64,000 nt of DNA from Euglena gracilis (taxonomy: Eukaryota > Euglenida > Euglenophyceae > Euglenales): assembly GCA_039621445.1 (NCBI GenBank), contig CP154955.1:34726640-34790639 (forward strand), given 5' to 3'. Within the stretch, counting starts at the first letter, position 1, and each line of letters begins with the position of its first letter. The position numbers and the translations under genes are program-made. The notes beneath the pieces were generated by a model. It had not been told where the DNA came from. It was given only the letters and a program-made list of their open reading frames with translations, and made no database searches. Of this stretch, positions 35,901 to 45,559 are shown piece by piece.

Positions 35901-38900
35901 CCCGATACATGCAGAAATAGTTTCCTCTGTTGATGGCTTGCAGCCTGGTCCAGCCCAGCTGCTGTTGGCTGGTGAAAAAAGGTGCTGGGTGGTTGGACTG
36001 ACCCCTTGGGGGGTTTGAGGAATTCCCTGCCCTCAACACTGCTCAGAATTTGGGATGAAGGATAGATGCTGCTGGAAAGTGCTGTGAAATAGGAGGGGGA
36101 GAGCAAGCACCTCTGATGATGCTGGACGATGCTGGGCGATGCTGAGTGATGCTGGGCGATGCTGGTTTTTTGGAGTCCAGAGGTGGGGTTCCGATGCTGG
36201 GCGATGCTGGCTTTTTTTGTATATTTTGAAGAATTAAACCATTTTTAGGATAATTTTCCCACAAACCTCCAGTATCACACCCATCTTGCCATTTTGGATC
36301 AATTTTTGTCAATTTTGGGGGCTATTTTGCATTGATTTGGCAAACATTGGGCTAATTGGGGTCAATACGAGCACTTTTATGGTGTTTTTGGCCATTTTGC
36401 GCCATTTTGGTGATTTTCAGTTGTTTTTCACAATCGTTTGTGGACATTGTTGGCGTTTTTGAGCAATTTTAGGTTATTTCAAGCCATTTTAGGTTATTTT
36501 GGTTGCTTTTTGGGCTTTTTCTGGTCATTTTTTGACTTTTTTGTGGGCATTTTTGGGGGCTTTTGTGGTCATTTTGGCTAGGTTGGGGCCAATGGATGAA
36601 GGCATGAGGCAAGACGCAAATATTGGACAAGATCCATTGAATGCAGATACTGGACAAGGTGCAGTGGATGCAGATACAGGACAAGATGCAGATGTTGGAC
36701 AAGATGCAGATACTGGACAAGATGCAGTGGATGCAGATACCGGACAAGATTCAGATATTAGACAAGGCAATGGATGTAGATACTGGACAAGATGCAGATG
36801 CTGGACAAGATGCAATGGATATTAGACAAGATAAAATTTAGACAAGATGCAGGTACTGGACAAGATGCAATGGATGTAAATACTGGACAAGTGGATGCTG
36901 GACAAGATGGTGGACAAGAATGGCTGCAGACACTGGCCAAGATGCAGTTGATGTAGACACTGGACAAGATGTAGATGCTGGACAAGATGCAGACACTGGA
37001 CAAGATGCAATGGATGACACCGGACAAGATGCCGACGCTGGACAAGATGGAGATGATGGACAAGATGTCGACACTGGGCAAGTTGCAGAGACTGATCAGG
37101 GGAGATGCTTGTGGCCAATGGTCTAAAATTGGCAATCTGGCAGTAGCCGCTGACCAAAAGCAGGCAAAGGCGGGTTAAATCGGGCAAAGCAGCCAAAGTG
37201 TCCAAAAGTGGCAAGAGTGGCCACAAGTTGTACAGGTGGGTAAATGACCGAATGTGGATAAAAGTGGATGAAGTGCATGCAGATGCTGTCTTGGATGCTC
37301 TGGAGGCAGGTTTCTGAGTGAATGTGGGCACAAGGGGTACACCTCCAAGGGCTTCAAAGGCGATGCTGGGCGATGCAGGGCGATGCTGGGACCAAGGGCA
37401 TGCATGACCAGAGGTGCTTGGGTGAGAGGAACAAGGCCTCGCCAATTGATGTGGCCAAAAAGCACCCCACTCCTGGCACAATTATACCGCAGCTTAGGCC
37501 CCCCAAATAGGACCTATTTTTTTGGTCCGGTGCTGGAGAACTCCAGGGGGGGGGGTGTTGTTTTTGGGGTGTTATTTTTGATTTTTTTTGGTCGACTTGG
37601 GACCAAATTTGGTCATTTTTCCTTTTCCATGTGTGAATTGGTATACATTTGAATCCCCATGTTTTTTGCGCTTCCAAAATGTGAAAGTTGCACAGATCTC
37701 ACCATGTCTGTGCCAAAAATCGGGGTTTGTGAGGGACTTTTTTTCACGACCCCCGGTACTTTACGCCGTCAGGGTGGGTCTTAAATTTGGTGGGGTTTTA
37801 TTTTTGGGTTTTTGCTCGGTCTGTCCAGGGGGGGGTCTGAAATTTCGGGGGAGTTTACGTCCCAGGCTGCAGAGAAGGACATAGAAATTTGGGGTCCGGG
37901 GGAAAAGTTTAACGTCCCCAGTCCCTGCTTTTGGGGGAATTAAACTCGTGGATTGGGTGCCTTGGAACTATGGTCGCTGGTTTTTTTCCTGATCTTTTGT
38001 GGTAGCGGGGCTCCCAGGCCCAGCAACCACGGGGGGACCAGGTGGGCAAATCCCAGACCAAAAACCCCTGCCGGTTCCTTCCCTTTTTGGGGGGATGCGG
38101 GCACTCTACACCCCGGGGGAAAACAAGACGTTTGCCATGATAAAAAACGGTCATCCCCCACGGGGACCGGGACCACCTTTGGATTTGGGGGCCCCTTGTG
38201 CCGAATGGTCTGCCTTTCTCCTGAATTTTTGTTGTTGCGGAGGCTTCCATCCCGGCACAACGAGACAGGGGCTTTCCCAACCAGCACAAACGCACGCCCC
38301 GGCCCGTGGATCCTCAGGAACCCCCACAAACCCCTCGATTTGCCAAGTTTCCCAAGGCGCCCCTTACCACTTACCACCGCCTCTTTTTGCCCCTCTGGAT
38401 TTTGGATTGACAACGTTCAAAATTCCCCACGGGGGAACCCCGGGGGAACCACCCTTCTGGTCGGGGGATTTTTGGACTGCAGATCGAGTGACCAGGGAGG
38501 GAGCCTTGAATTTCAGGTCCATAAAAACCCTGTCTTATTCTTTGAGTCTTTGGTCAGAGTTTTTATTCTTTCGGTAAGCAATGACCCACCCTTATGTCAT
38601 GTTACGTTACGGGGGTTACGGGGGTTACGGGTCAATTTTGGGGTCAAGTTGTTTTTATTTTCAGGTCAATTTTGTTTTGTTCCAGAATAGAAACAGCGGC
38701 AGGACAGAAAAGCGGGCCCTTCCCCGTGCTGCGCAGTAATCCCCCCTGGGGGACCCTGGCGGCGGAGGCCCGGGCGGGCTTCGATATCCGGGTGTCCCCC
38801 ACGATGGAAATGGCGAGCATGAAGCAGCTGCTGGATGAGTGGACGATGCAGGAGGGCCAGGGAGAGGCTCTTTCGCGGGTAGTCAAATTTCACACACAAA

Positions 38901-41900
38901 AGGATGGGGGTATGACATATGGTCGATTTTGGGGTCTGTTTTTAATGGAAAACCACAAAAAGACCCCCAGAAAGACCATTTTCACCATTTTTTGGAATGT
39001 TGAGTTGCCTTTGTTGCCGAAATTTTGAACAGAAGTGGAAAAATTGCCACCATCTTCCGTGAAAAGTTGAATTTCCCCTCATTAATTTTTCTGAATTTGA
39101 AATTTTCTCATCGTTTTTTTCCCGTCATTTTTTCCGTCATCATTGTTTCCGTTTTCAAAAGGCTTTGAACCAGCAACTTGAATTACCGCTCTGGGAGGGA
39201 ATCTCTGGCACTCCTGCCTTCGGCTCAAACCGCAGTGTTGTCTGCTTCATTTTGCCAACGAAAGGTAGCTGGGGCGGCAAAGCCGGGGGATGAAAATGAC
39301 GAATTCCATGCACCAGTTGGTGCCCTCAAACCCCCCCAGTCAGTCCCCCCCCCCCCGAGTTAGTCACCCCCCCCCTGTTAGTTACCCTGGCCGAATTTCC
39401 CTTCAAGGGGGGGGGGTGACTAACTGGGGGGGGGGCACGGTACCACCCAGGAGCAATTTCAGGCCACTAAAATAGTATTTTCCGCAACTTTGGTATTCGC
39501 CAAATTTCGAAGGTTGCGTGCGCATTTCCGGCTAAAGCTCATTTCATCAGACGACCAGCAGTGGCCACAATATTCAGCCGCAGTGCAGTGTATTCTTATT
39601 TCGAAATTTCCTTGCTCCAGACTGAAAATAAAATTGTTAATGTCCAAACCCAGCTGGGTCGGGATCTTCAAGCCCAAAATCTGAGGTGAAGACCCCCCAA
39701 AAACCCTCCAAAACGACATTTTCGGCATTCTGACATTTTCAATAATTTGATAATTTGACAGGAATTTCAAACGTGTGCGAACTCTTTTGGGAATGCTTGA
39801 CATTGCTGGGGTTGAAAAGCAAATATGTCCCGGCCCGGCCACTCGGCGGCCCAGCAGCCCGGCCCAACGGCTCGAGGGTCAGGCCTGGCGTGGCCCGGCC
39901 TGGCAGGCACCCTCGCTCCACCTTCCCACTAGGACCCCAAACGGACAATGAAGGGGGGGACAATAAGGGGGTACAACAGGGACAATAAGACAGGGGGGCT
40001 TGAAAGACTGGCGCATTTTGGGAGCCATTGCTGCAAAAAAAGAGATACAACGTAAGAAAAAATCCTTGTGGAAAATGGCCAGGGACAATAATGGGGGTGT
40101 ACCCCCCGCGACCCTCCCCGCGACCCCCCCGCGACCCCCCCGTGACCCGCACATGGAGGGTTTTCGCATCCCAGTGGGAACCAAAAAATGGCACCAAATT
40201 AGGAATTGGCAGCCGAATTAGGAATCAAAATTGCCGAAAATGTGTGATAAATTCCTAATTGGATCCATTTTTGGATCCAAAAGTTCTAAAAATAGGTCAC
40301 ATGTGACGTTGCATGAGTGGCAGACGGTAGATTGGGGGGGGGTACTGGGTGAATTTTTCAATTTTTTTTCCCGCTCACGCCCAAAATTGGGCACGATGCC
40401 GGGGGGGGGGGCAGCCTGGCTGGGTGCTGCTGGCTGGAAAAAAATGCTGGCCGACTGGACCCCCGCCGGGGTTAGGGTCACCCCCGGCTTAAGAGAACCC
40501 CCGTGTGCAGTCAAGACATTTCCTGGCGGTATGAGGTCGTGCACAGTTGCTGGATTATTTTTTTTTGTTGCTGGAAACCCAAAGGGCGCTTAGAACGTTG
40601 TCCTCCAATAGGGCGTTGAAAGGGTGCGGGGGAAAAATGACGGGAAAAATTGATGGGAAAAAAATTGGCTGCTTCCCCATAATTTTTGTTTCCTGCCATT
40701 TTTTTCTGGACTATATTTTGTAATTTTTGGGGATTGTGCCAGGTCCAGCTGCCAGCCGGCCGGACGAGGCTTGTGCTTAGTCAGGTGCCTACCCCACAGG
40801 GGGGGGTGCAGGGGCAGGCATCCTATAGCACCCCATCTGACCCCCCCGGAGGGGGGGTAGGGTTTGGGGGGTGCCTGCCCATAGCAGGCACCCCCCTCCG
40901 ACCCCGGCGCCAGGGCCCAGAAAAGGCCATTTTCAATGAAAATTTTCTGGGTCCCCCCCGGACCCCCCGGGGGGTGTGCCTGCTAGGGGCAGGCCCTTAT
41001 AGCACCCACCCCCCTCCCCCCCGGTCCGTAAGCAGGGCCGGACCCCCCCTGGACCTCCACTCCCTGGGGGGTCCAGCTGGCCTTTTTTTTCTTCAGCCAT
41101 CAGTTTTTTCCAGCCGGCCCGCAGGGACCCCCCCCCAGCTGTAGGAAAACTCTGGTTGCATATCCACAAAACGCGTGTTTGCACGCGCATGCAAAAAAGG
41201 TTGCACACACATCTTTGTGGCACACCCACCTGCTTAACAATGTGTTTTCACCGAAGCACAAAGGGAATTTGCAGACCCCCCCGCAAATTTGAATGGGATT
41301 GCGGCGGTGAAAATTGTCCTAACTGTGCCAGTCATTGGTGCCGACAGAAAATGAAGCAGGGCCCAGCCAGGCGGTCTCTTCTCAGAGTGTTCACCACGAA
41401 ATCAAAATGCTCAGCTACGCTCGCCCAGCCTCTTCCTGCCGCCGGGGTGTCGTGGACCTACGCCCACTGGACCACGCCCACGATGGAGCACCAGGTCACC
41501 CCCGCGGACCGGCAGCAGTGTCCCTGGTACGGGGTGTTGGAGGACGCCGTGGCCGCCATGGGGAAGAACCTGGAGCCGGAGATCTTCCCGGGTGTGCGGG
41601 GGCTGTCCTTCTGTGGGGCGGGGTCTCTGGAGGAAAAGAAAACAAGAAAAACGATTTTATGTCGACCCCCTGTCCTTGCACGTGGTGCACGCCAAGGTAA
41701 AGCGCAACACAGCAGAAGGAGGTCGCAATGAACATAAACAGAGGGTTCAGGCTCACCCCAGCGTCTATTTTTGGCCAAAGATGAACAGATTGACTGTTGT
41801 CTTCTGGATTTTCCGAGGGGACGGTATGATTGGGGGGGGGGGTTGGTCTAAATGGCGGTGGGGGGGTTATTTTAGGTGAACTTTTGGCCCAAGATCTCAA

Positions 41901-43241
41901 TGTTCTGAAATAACCACAGAAGTGACCAAACGCTGGAGACAACCTGAACAGAAGTCTGTAACCTCAAACCTGGTGAATGCCCCCACCACTCGCCAGTGTT
42001 TTACTCCATTTTTTATGTGAATTTCACCTCGCTTTGATTATCTTCTGGCCTTCCCTTTCCTTTTGATGCTGCCTCTGGCCATACCCTTTTCTCCCCCAGC
42101 TGCCACCGACTCAAGGTTTATTCGCTCCCTGGGCATCCCAACCAGTGGGGCTTCCTTGCACCTTCATTCCGATGGGAGTAAAGCTGACCCCCCCCCTCTC
42201 AAATGGAAGGCCAACCTTTCCACTCGTTTGTTAAATCAGTGGGGGGGGTAACAAGTTTCAATCAAAACTTCTCTGGGCACAAATGGGGTTTCTATTGGGT
42301 GCAAATGCCAGCGAAGCATATGACAATGTTCATAGTATGTGGCAAATGACCATTTCCCCCCCAGAAAACCACCAACCCATCTCAATCAGAAGCAGGCTTG
42401 TTCTTAATCGGGTGCATACCCCACGGGGTGGGGGTGGCACCCCATAGCACCTGATCCGACCCCCCCGGGGGGGGGGTAGGGTTTTGGGGGGTGCCTGCCC
42501 ATAGCAGGCACCCCCCTCCGACCCCGGCGCCTTTGGCGCCGGGGGCCCGGAAAAGGTCATTTTCAATGAAAATTTTCTGGGTCCCCCCCAGATCCCTATC
42601 CCTCCCGGGGGGGGGTGTGCCTGCTAGGGGCAGGCACCCTATAGCACCCACCCATCCCCCCCCGGTCGGTGAGCACAAGCATGATCAGAAATCCAATTGC
42701 TACGAGCCACATACTTGGTTCAACTTGAAGGGTCCCCTCCCCCCGACTTTTGCTTGAACCCAAGGGGTGCTTTTGATTCAGGGGCATTATTTGGCAATTG
42801 CATTTAAAGTCCGCGGATTCTGAGGGATATGACATGGACAAATTTTTGAAATTGAAAACACTCTCATTCTGCATGTTTTCCTTATTTTCAGAACTTTCCA
42901 TGTGATGGGCTTCAAAGGTGTCCTTTCATTTTATTGATGCACACGGTGACGCCTCCCTTCAATTCTGGTGCAGCTTTCTTGCCTGCCCTCTTTTTTTTTT
43001 GGTTGAAGGAATCCAGGTTGCCGATTAGCCACTGGTGTGGTGGATGAACGGCGCCAGAAGGGGGGACGCCCCCCAACCCGCCCCACCGACCCCACTGCCC
43101 CCGGCGTTCGGCTTCTCGCCGCTGGCCAACAGCCCCATCCTGCTGCACGAGCACAACGAGTACATCGACGAGGGCGTGTTCCTCGAGGGCATCGACGTGT
43201 ACGTCCGCATCATCCAGGCCCTGGCCGACGCCCAGTTCTGA
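29978..43241 (+). CDS. ACY1: Aminoacylase-1-like M20 metallopeptidase, about ten exons
   Basis: Likely cytosolic zinc enzyme that hydrolyses N-acyl amino acids. Exons: 29978-30118, 30405-30474, 31539-31724, 33223-33442, 34678-34813, 35444 to about 35527, about 38738-38854, 41444-41591, 42100-42139, 43103-43241 (TGA). The M20 metal and catalytic motifs are all present: NSHYDVVP (31563), GTQDMK (31658), VPDEE (33262), LDEG (33347), GHGSRF (34680) and LLHEHNE (43141). TVHLSFVPDEE, NPSNAFTVFYGERNPWW and LEPEIFP match the family in order. Introns 1-4 and 8 are GT-AG; introns 7 and 9 are nonconventional; intron 5 can be read either way. The junction of exons 6 and 7 is unresolved. The first in-frame ATG is 30015. 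It would remove about a dozen family residues, so either it is the start after a spliced leader at 29977 or an upstream exon exists. Repeats fill the introns. Confidence 0.88.
30119..30404 (+). other. Intron 1 of ACY1-like gene
   Basis: The donor is TTTGG|GTTGGA and the acceptor AGAAG|TTTGAT. The join gives KALG|LILTREVEPAPGKP, matching the family. The acceptor lacks a clear pyrimidine tract. Confidence 0.55.
30475..31538 (+). other. Intron 2 of ACY1-like gene (GT-AG)
   Basis: The donor is GGCGAG|GTCTCA and the acceptor TTGTTGCAG|GAAGAA, in phase 0. No recognised element or gene lies inside. Confidence 0.7.
31725..33222 (+). other. Intron 3 of ACY1-like gene (GT-AG) with element copies
   Basis: The donor is CAGAAG|GTGCGT and the acceptor CCCTGCAG|GGCTGG, in phase 0. 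It contains a diverged CAG...CTG element (about 31893-32320, ends CAGGCCTTTGCTTGAGG and CCTTAAGCAACAGCCTG) without a clear duplication. It also contains TTAA-type copy 4 (about 32400-32740, right end 'ggggggttaa'). Confidence 0.75.
32400..32740. mobile_element. TTAA-type short element, copy 4
   Basis: The 'cacatataaagcccccc' left part, 'aggatttcaagaccctcagg' core and 'ctttatatttgggggggttaa' end match copy 3. It lies in intron 3 of the ACY1-like gene. Confidence 0.65.
33443..34677 (+). other. Intron 4 of ACY1-like gene (GT-AG)
   Basis: The donor is CCCACTG|GTGTGT and the acceptor TGTGGCAG|GCCACG. The join gives GPT|GHGSRF, rebuilding the catalytic HGSR motif. A (GT)10 tract lies at the donor. 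The element 34247-34658 ends 19 bases before the exon. Confidence 0.85.
34247..34658. mobile_element. CAG-type element with TSD ATGGCGAT
   Basis: The left end CAGGCCTTTGCTTAAGGA is inverted-complementary to the right end GTCGTTAAGCAAAA, which has lost its terminal CCTG. ATGGCGAT is at 34239-34246 and 34659-34666. The interior shares 'ggactgcaaccagtccaaatt' with other copies. Confidence 0.8.
34814..35443 (+). other. Intron 5 of ACY1-like gene
   Basis: A GT-AG reading (CAGAA|GTCCCC to CTGGCAG|AGAAGG) gives VTSQ|KEGCAHAQ. A nonconventional reading (TCG then CAG at +4; CTG then GCAGA at the end) gives VT|EGCAHAQ. Both keep the frame. Family similarity slightly favours the first. The interior holds 'agccagcacc' repeat copies. 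Confidence 0.5.
35528..38737 (+). other. Intron 6 region of ACY1-like gene, unresolved ends
   Basis: The conserved GGVxxNVIP motif is not present as one block. GVAQCN is readable at 35514-35531 one frame off exon 6, and VIPP at 38736-38747 just after CTGCGCAG. A frame-keeping GT-AG pair (AAC|GTTTGG to GCGCAG|TAATCC) loses the motif. The interior contains the short 'gatgctgggc' repeats (36120-36205) and a minisatellite. Confidence 0.4.
36595..37095. repeat. Minisatellite, units of about 15-30 bp
   Basis: Imperfect units built from 'gatgcagatactggacaa' are repeated more than twenty times. Open frames on both strands (CILSSICILS, DAVDADTGQ types) are by-products. It lies in intron 6 of the ACY1-like gene. 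Confidence 0.9.
38855..41443 (+). other. Nonconventional intron 7 of ACY1-like gene
   Basis: The intron starts GGC then CAG (38858-38860, +4 to +6) and ends with CTG (41436-41438, -8 to -6). The 5' arm CAGGGAGAGG (38858-38867) pairs with CCTCTTCCTG (41429-41438) over all ten positions, counting one G-T pair. The join is WTMQE|GVSWTYAHW. A GT-AG alternative (38879 to 41428) keeps the frame but adds 13 residues not seen in the family. Confidence 0.75.
40766..41036. mobile_element. Family II CAG...CTG-type element with TSD GCCGGAC
   Basis: It starts GAGGCTTGTGCTTAGTC and ends GTCCGTAAGCAGG. GCCGGAC flanks it at 40759-40765 and 41037-41043. The interior matches 42393-42683 closely and 9030-9622 in the opposite orientation. 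Confidence 0.8.
41592..42099 (+). other. Intron 8 of ACY1-like gene (GT-AG)
   Basis: The donor is TTCCCGG|GTGTGC and the acceptor CTCCCCCAG|CTGCC. The join gives IFP|AATDSRFIR, as in the family. Confidence 0.85.
42140..43102 (+). other. Nonconventional intron 9 of ACY1-like gene
   Basis: The intron starts AAC then CAG (42143-42145) and ends with CTG (43095-43097) then CCCCC. CAGTGGGG (42143-42150) and CCCCACTG (43090-43097) are perfectly complementary. The join gives SLGIP|AFGFSP, the exact family spacing. No GT-AG pair preserves the frame. Confidence 0.88.
42393..42683. mobile_element. Family II CAG...CTG element with TSD ATCAGAAG
   Basis: It starts CAGGCTTGTTCTTAATC and ends GTGAGCACAAGCATG. 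The flanks are ATCAGAAG (42385-42392) and ATCAGAAA (42684-42691). It sits wholly inside nonconventional intron 9. Confidence 0.82.
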
Positions 43242-44105
43242 TTGGCCCTCCCAGCCCCGCAGCATCATGTCCAAAACTGCTTTACTGCCACGTCCCGCGC
43301 ACGGCCATGCTGGTATTGCCGCAGGATCCGTTGGTTTATATCTCTGCCCTCAGCACCCTGCACTCCCCACTCCTCTCCCAAAGTGACCCCGAGTGAAGTT
43401 CATTCCAAGTTGGTGCCCCGATCACCACTGTGGGACCCAGACGAGTGTGTCTTGCCATGCCCTCAGACGGCCGGGAATGCATTTTTCACTTTTTGCCTAA
43501 GTTTGCGCACCCACGCATTCTTTTTTGACCAAGTGAGTCACCACCACCCGACGGGGCGGCCGACCCAACAAGCCGAGGTGATCAAGAGCAAAGGTGTACC
43601 ACGACTTCCGGCGTCCGAGGATTTTTTTGAGGAATCCGACTTTTTTTCACTTTGAGACAGCTGTTTTTGACCTCCGCCGGCCGGGGGAAACACCTCGTCA
43701 AGCGAAGCCGGTGCGACACGAAACGCTGTTTTTTCGGGGCGGCACCCTCGTCCCATGGAGGCATGGTACCCGCCGGCTCCCCCCATTCCCCGGTGGCCTC
43801 GGTATTGCGCAGGTGCGCATTCACCCCCCTCCCCCCACCCCAGCCTTTATTTTGATTTGAAAGCAAAGCAGGGGCGTTTGGCTGGAGACGCCCTTCACTC
43901 CCTTGCCGGTCCCATCCCTTACCTTCCCTCGCTGTCCTTTGGTCCTTGGTCCGATACAGGGGGGAGGGAGAGGGAGAGTGCCAGGGGTATAGAGGGGGAG
44001 GTGTGCAGGGGTTGAGAGGTGGGCGGTCCGACACATGGTTGGAGTGGCGTGGATATGGTTCGCCGGGGGGTATAGGGTTGACAGAGGGGTCTGACAGGGT
44101 CCCGT
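43242..44105. other. Downstream of the ACY1-like gene
   Basis: This is probably 3' UTR and intergenic DNA. A protein-like tail (EVIKSKGVPRLPASEDFFEE, about 43578-43640, followed by a stop) is on the plus strand and could be an exon of an unseen gene, but nothing anchors it. Confidence 0.35.
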
Positions 44106-44113
44106 GGCCCACA

Positions 44114-44230
44114 GGGGTTCACCGAGGTACGCCGTGCCTGGCACACACTGCGGCCCTCTGGCCGCACCGCGCGCCTGCTCCGCCCGACGCCCCGCCGCTG
44201 CCGGCCCCGGCGCAGCGCTGGACGCGCTGG
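44114..44230 (+). other. Possible isolated exon
   Basis: A GC-rich 117-base segment is bounded by GCCCACAG on the left and CTG|GTAGGT on the right, both good splice consensus. All three frames are open and none resembles a known domain. Confidence 0.3.
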
Positions 44231-44830
44231 TAGGTGCACTCCCCTTGGCCTTGTGTCTCTCCCTTGGGGGAGAGGGAGGGGTGTGCCCGCACCTGACCCA
44301 CCTCCCAGAGGTGAACCCCCGAGTACGTATGGGTCGGCAACCCCTACAGCCCTCATTTCATTTATTTGAATTTATGCATCCCCCACCCCTCCCGAGGAAA
44401 AAATCCTCCAAAATGATTTTTTTTTTAATAATGCCTCTGAAAGGGCCAGAAAAGGCGATTTCGACAACGGCGGCACCTCCAGCCATGCCGATTTTTGGAA
44501 CAGGTCAGGGGAAGTGGAAATATTTCGGATGCACAATTTTGAAAAGGCCTGAGGTTTTGTTTTTGTCGGAAATCACTGAACAAAATACACCCTCTGACGT
44601 GTGCAATGCCAGTCGCGCAGAATCGCGTAACGTACGCGGCAATTTTTTGGCTGAAAAATTCGTGCCCAGCTGCCCAGAAGGAGGCTCCTCAAGACCCGGG
44701 GGCTCCGCCCCGGTGTTCGGCACACTTGGGGGCACCCCCCCAAGCCTCCCAGTCGTTCCAGAACGTCGGAGGAGTGAAGCGCCTCCGTGTCCCGGCTGGT
44801 GGGGTGCCCCGCCCGGTGCGGGGCCTGAGC

Positions 44831-45118
44831 TCAGGCGACGTCCTCGTTAGGGTTGGCTGGGAGGTACACGTCGGGGCCCGTGGCGGGCGGCACGGGATCG
44901 GGGATGCGACCCGCAAGGTGGGGGGCGCTGAGACCGGCTCGGGCCTCTGGGCCGACACCACGGGGGTGGGGGACGCCCGGGACGCACCAGCGCGGAGCCG
45001 CCGGGACGGGCTGGTCGGCCGCCTGCTGGGCAGGGGGCGCGGGCTGCTCGAACATGGACCGCCGAACAGGGGCTGCGCCATGCGGAGGGACGACGGCGGC
45101 GGGGTGCTGGCGGAGCAT
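44831..45118 (-). CDS. Pro/Ala-rich 95-residue ORF of unknown function
   Basis: It starts MLRQHPAAVVPPHGAAP and ends LPANPNEDVA. The composition is Pro/Ala-rich, with GC-rich third positions as in the neighbouring large ORF on the same strand. It may be an exon of that locus or a separate gene. No domain is recognised. The ATG is preceded by 'CACTTTTTTCGCGAATTGAC'. Confidence 0.35.
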   Translation of the reverse strand: MLRQHPAAVVPPHGAAPVRRSMFEQPAPPAQQAADQPVPAAPRWCVPGVPHPRGVGPEARAGLSAPHLAGRIPDPVPPATGPDVYLPANPNEDVA

Positions 45119-45559
45119 TTACAAAGTCAATTCGCGAAAAAAGTGGGCATACACCACACTGGGTGAGTCAAGGGGGTCCGTGCATTCCCAATATTTGAAA
45201 TCACTCGTAATGCGCATCTGCGCATTACGAGTAATTTCAAATAAGTCTGCCACATATAGTTAGTTTGCGCACATGCGCATTCTAATGATATCATGATCAA
45301 GGTAAAACACGACTGGTTGACAGAAACCGTCATGACACGCTGCATACACTGAGTAGTCAGTGGCATAACCGAACAGCGGCTGCAGTGTCCACTTAATACC
45401 ACGAGTCAGTCGACAAAGCCAAATCAAATCAGAAGATCCAGTGCAATCAGCACTGATTGCGCATATGCGCATTCAGTGCTGAATGCGCATATGCGCATTC
45501 AGCACTGAATGCGCATATGCGCAATCAGTGCTGAATGCGCATACGCGCATTCACACCAT

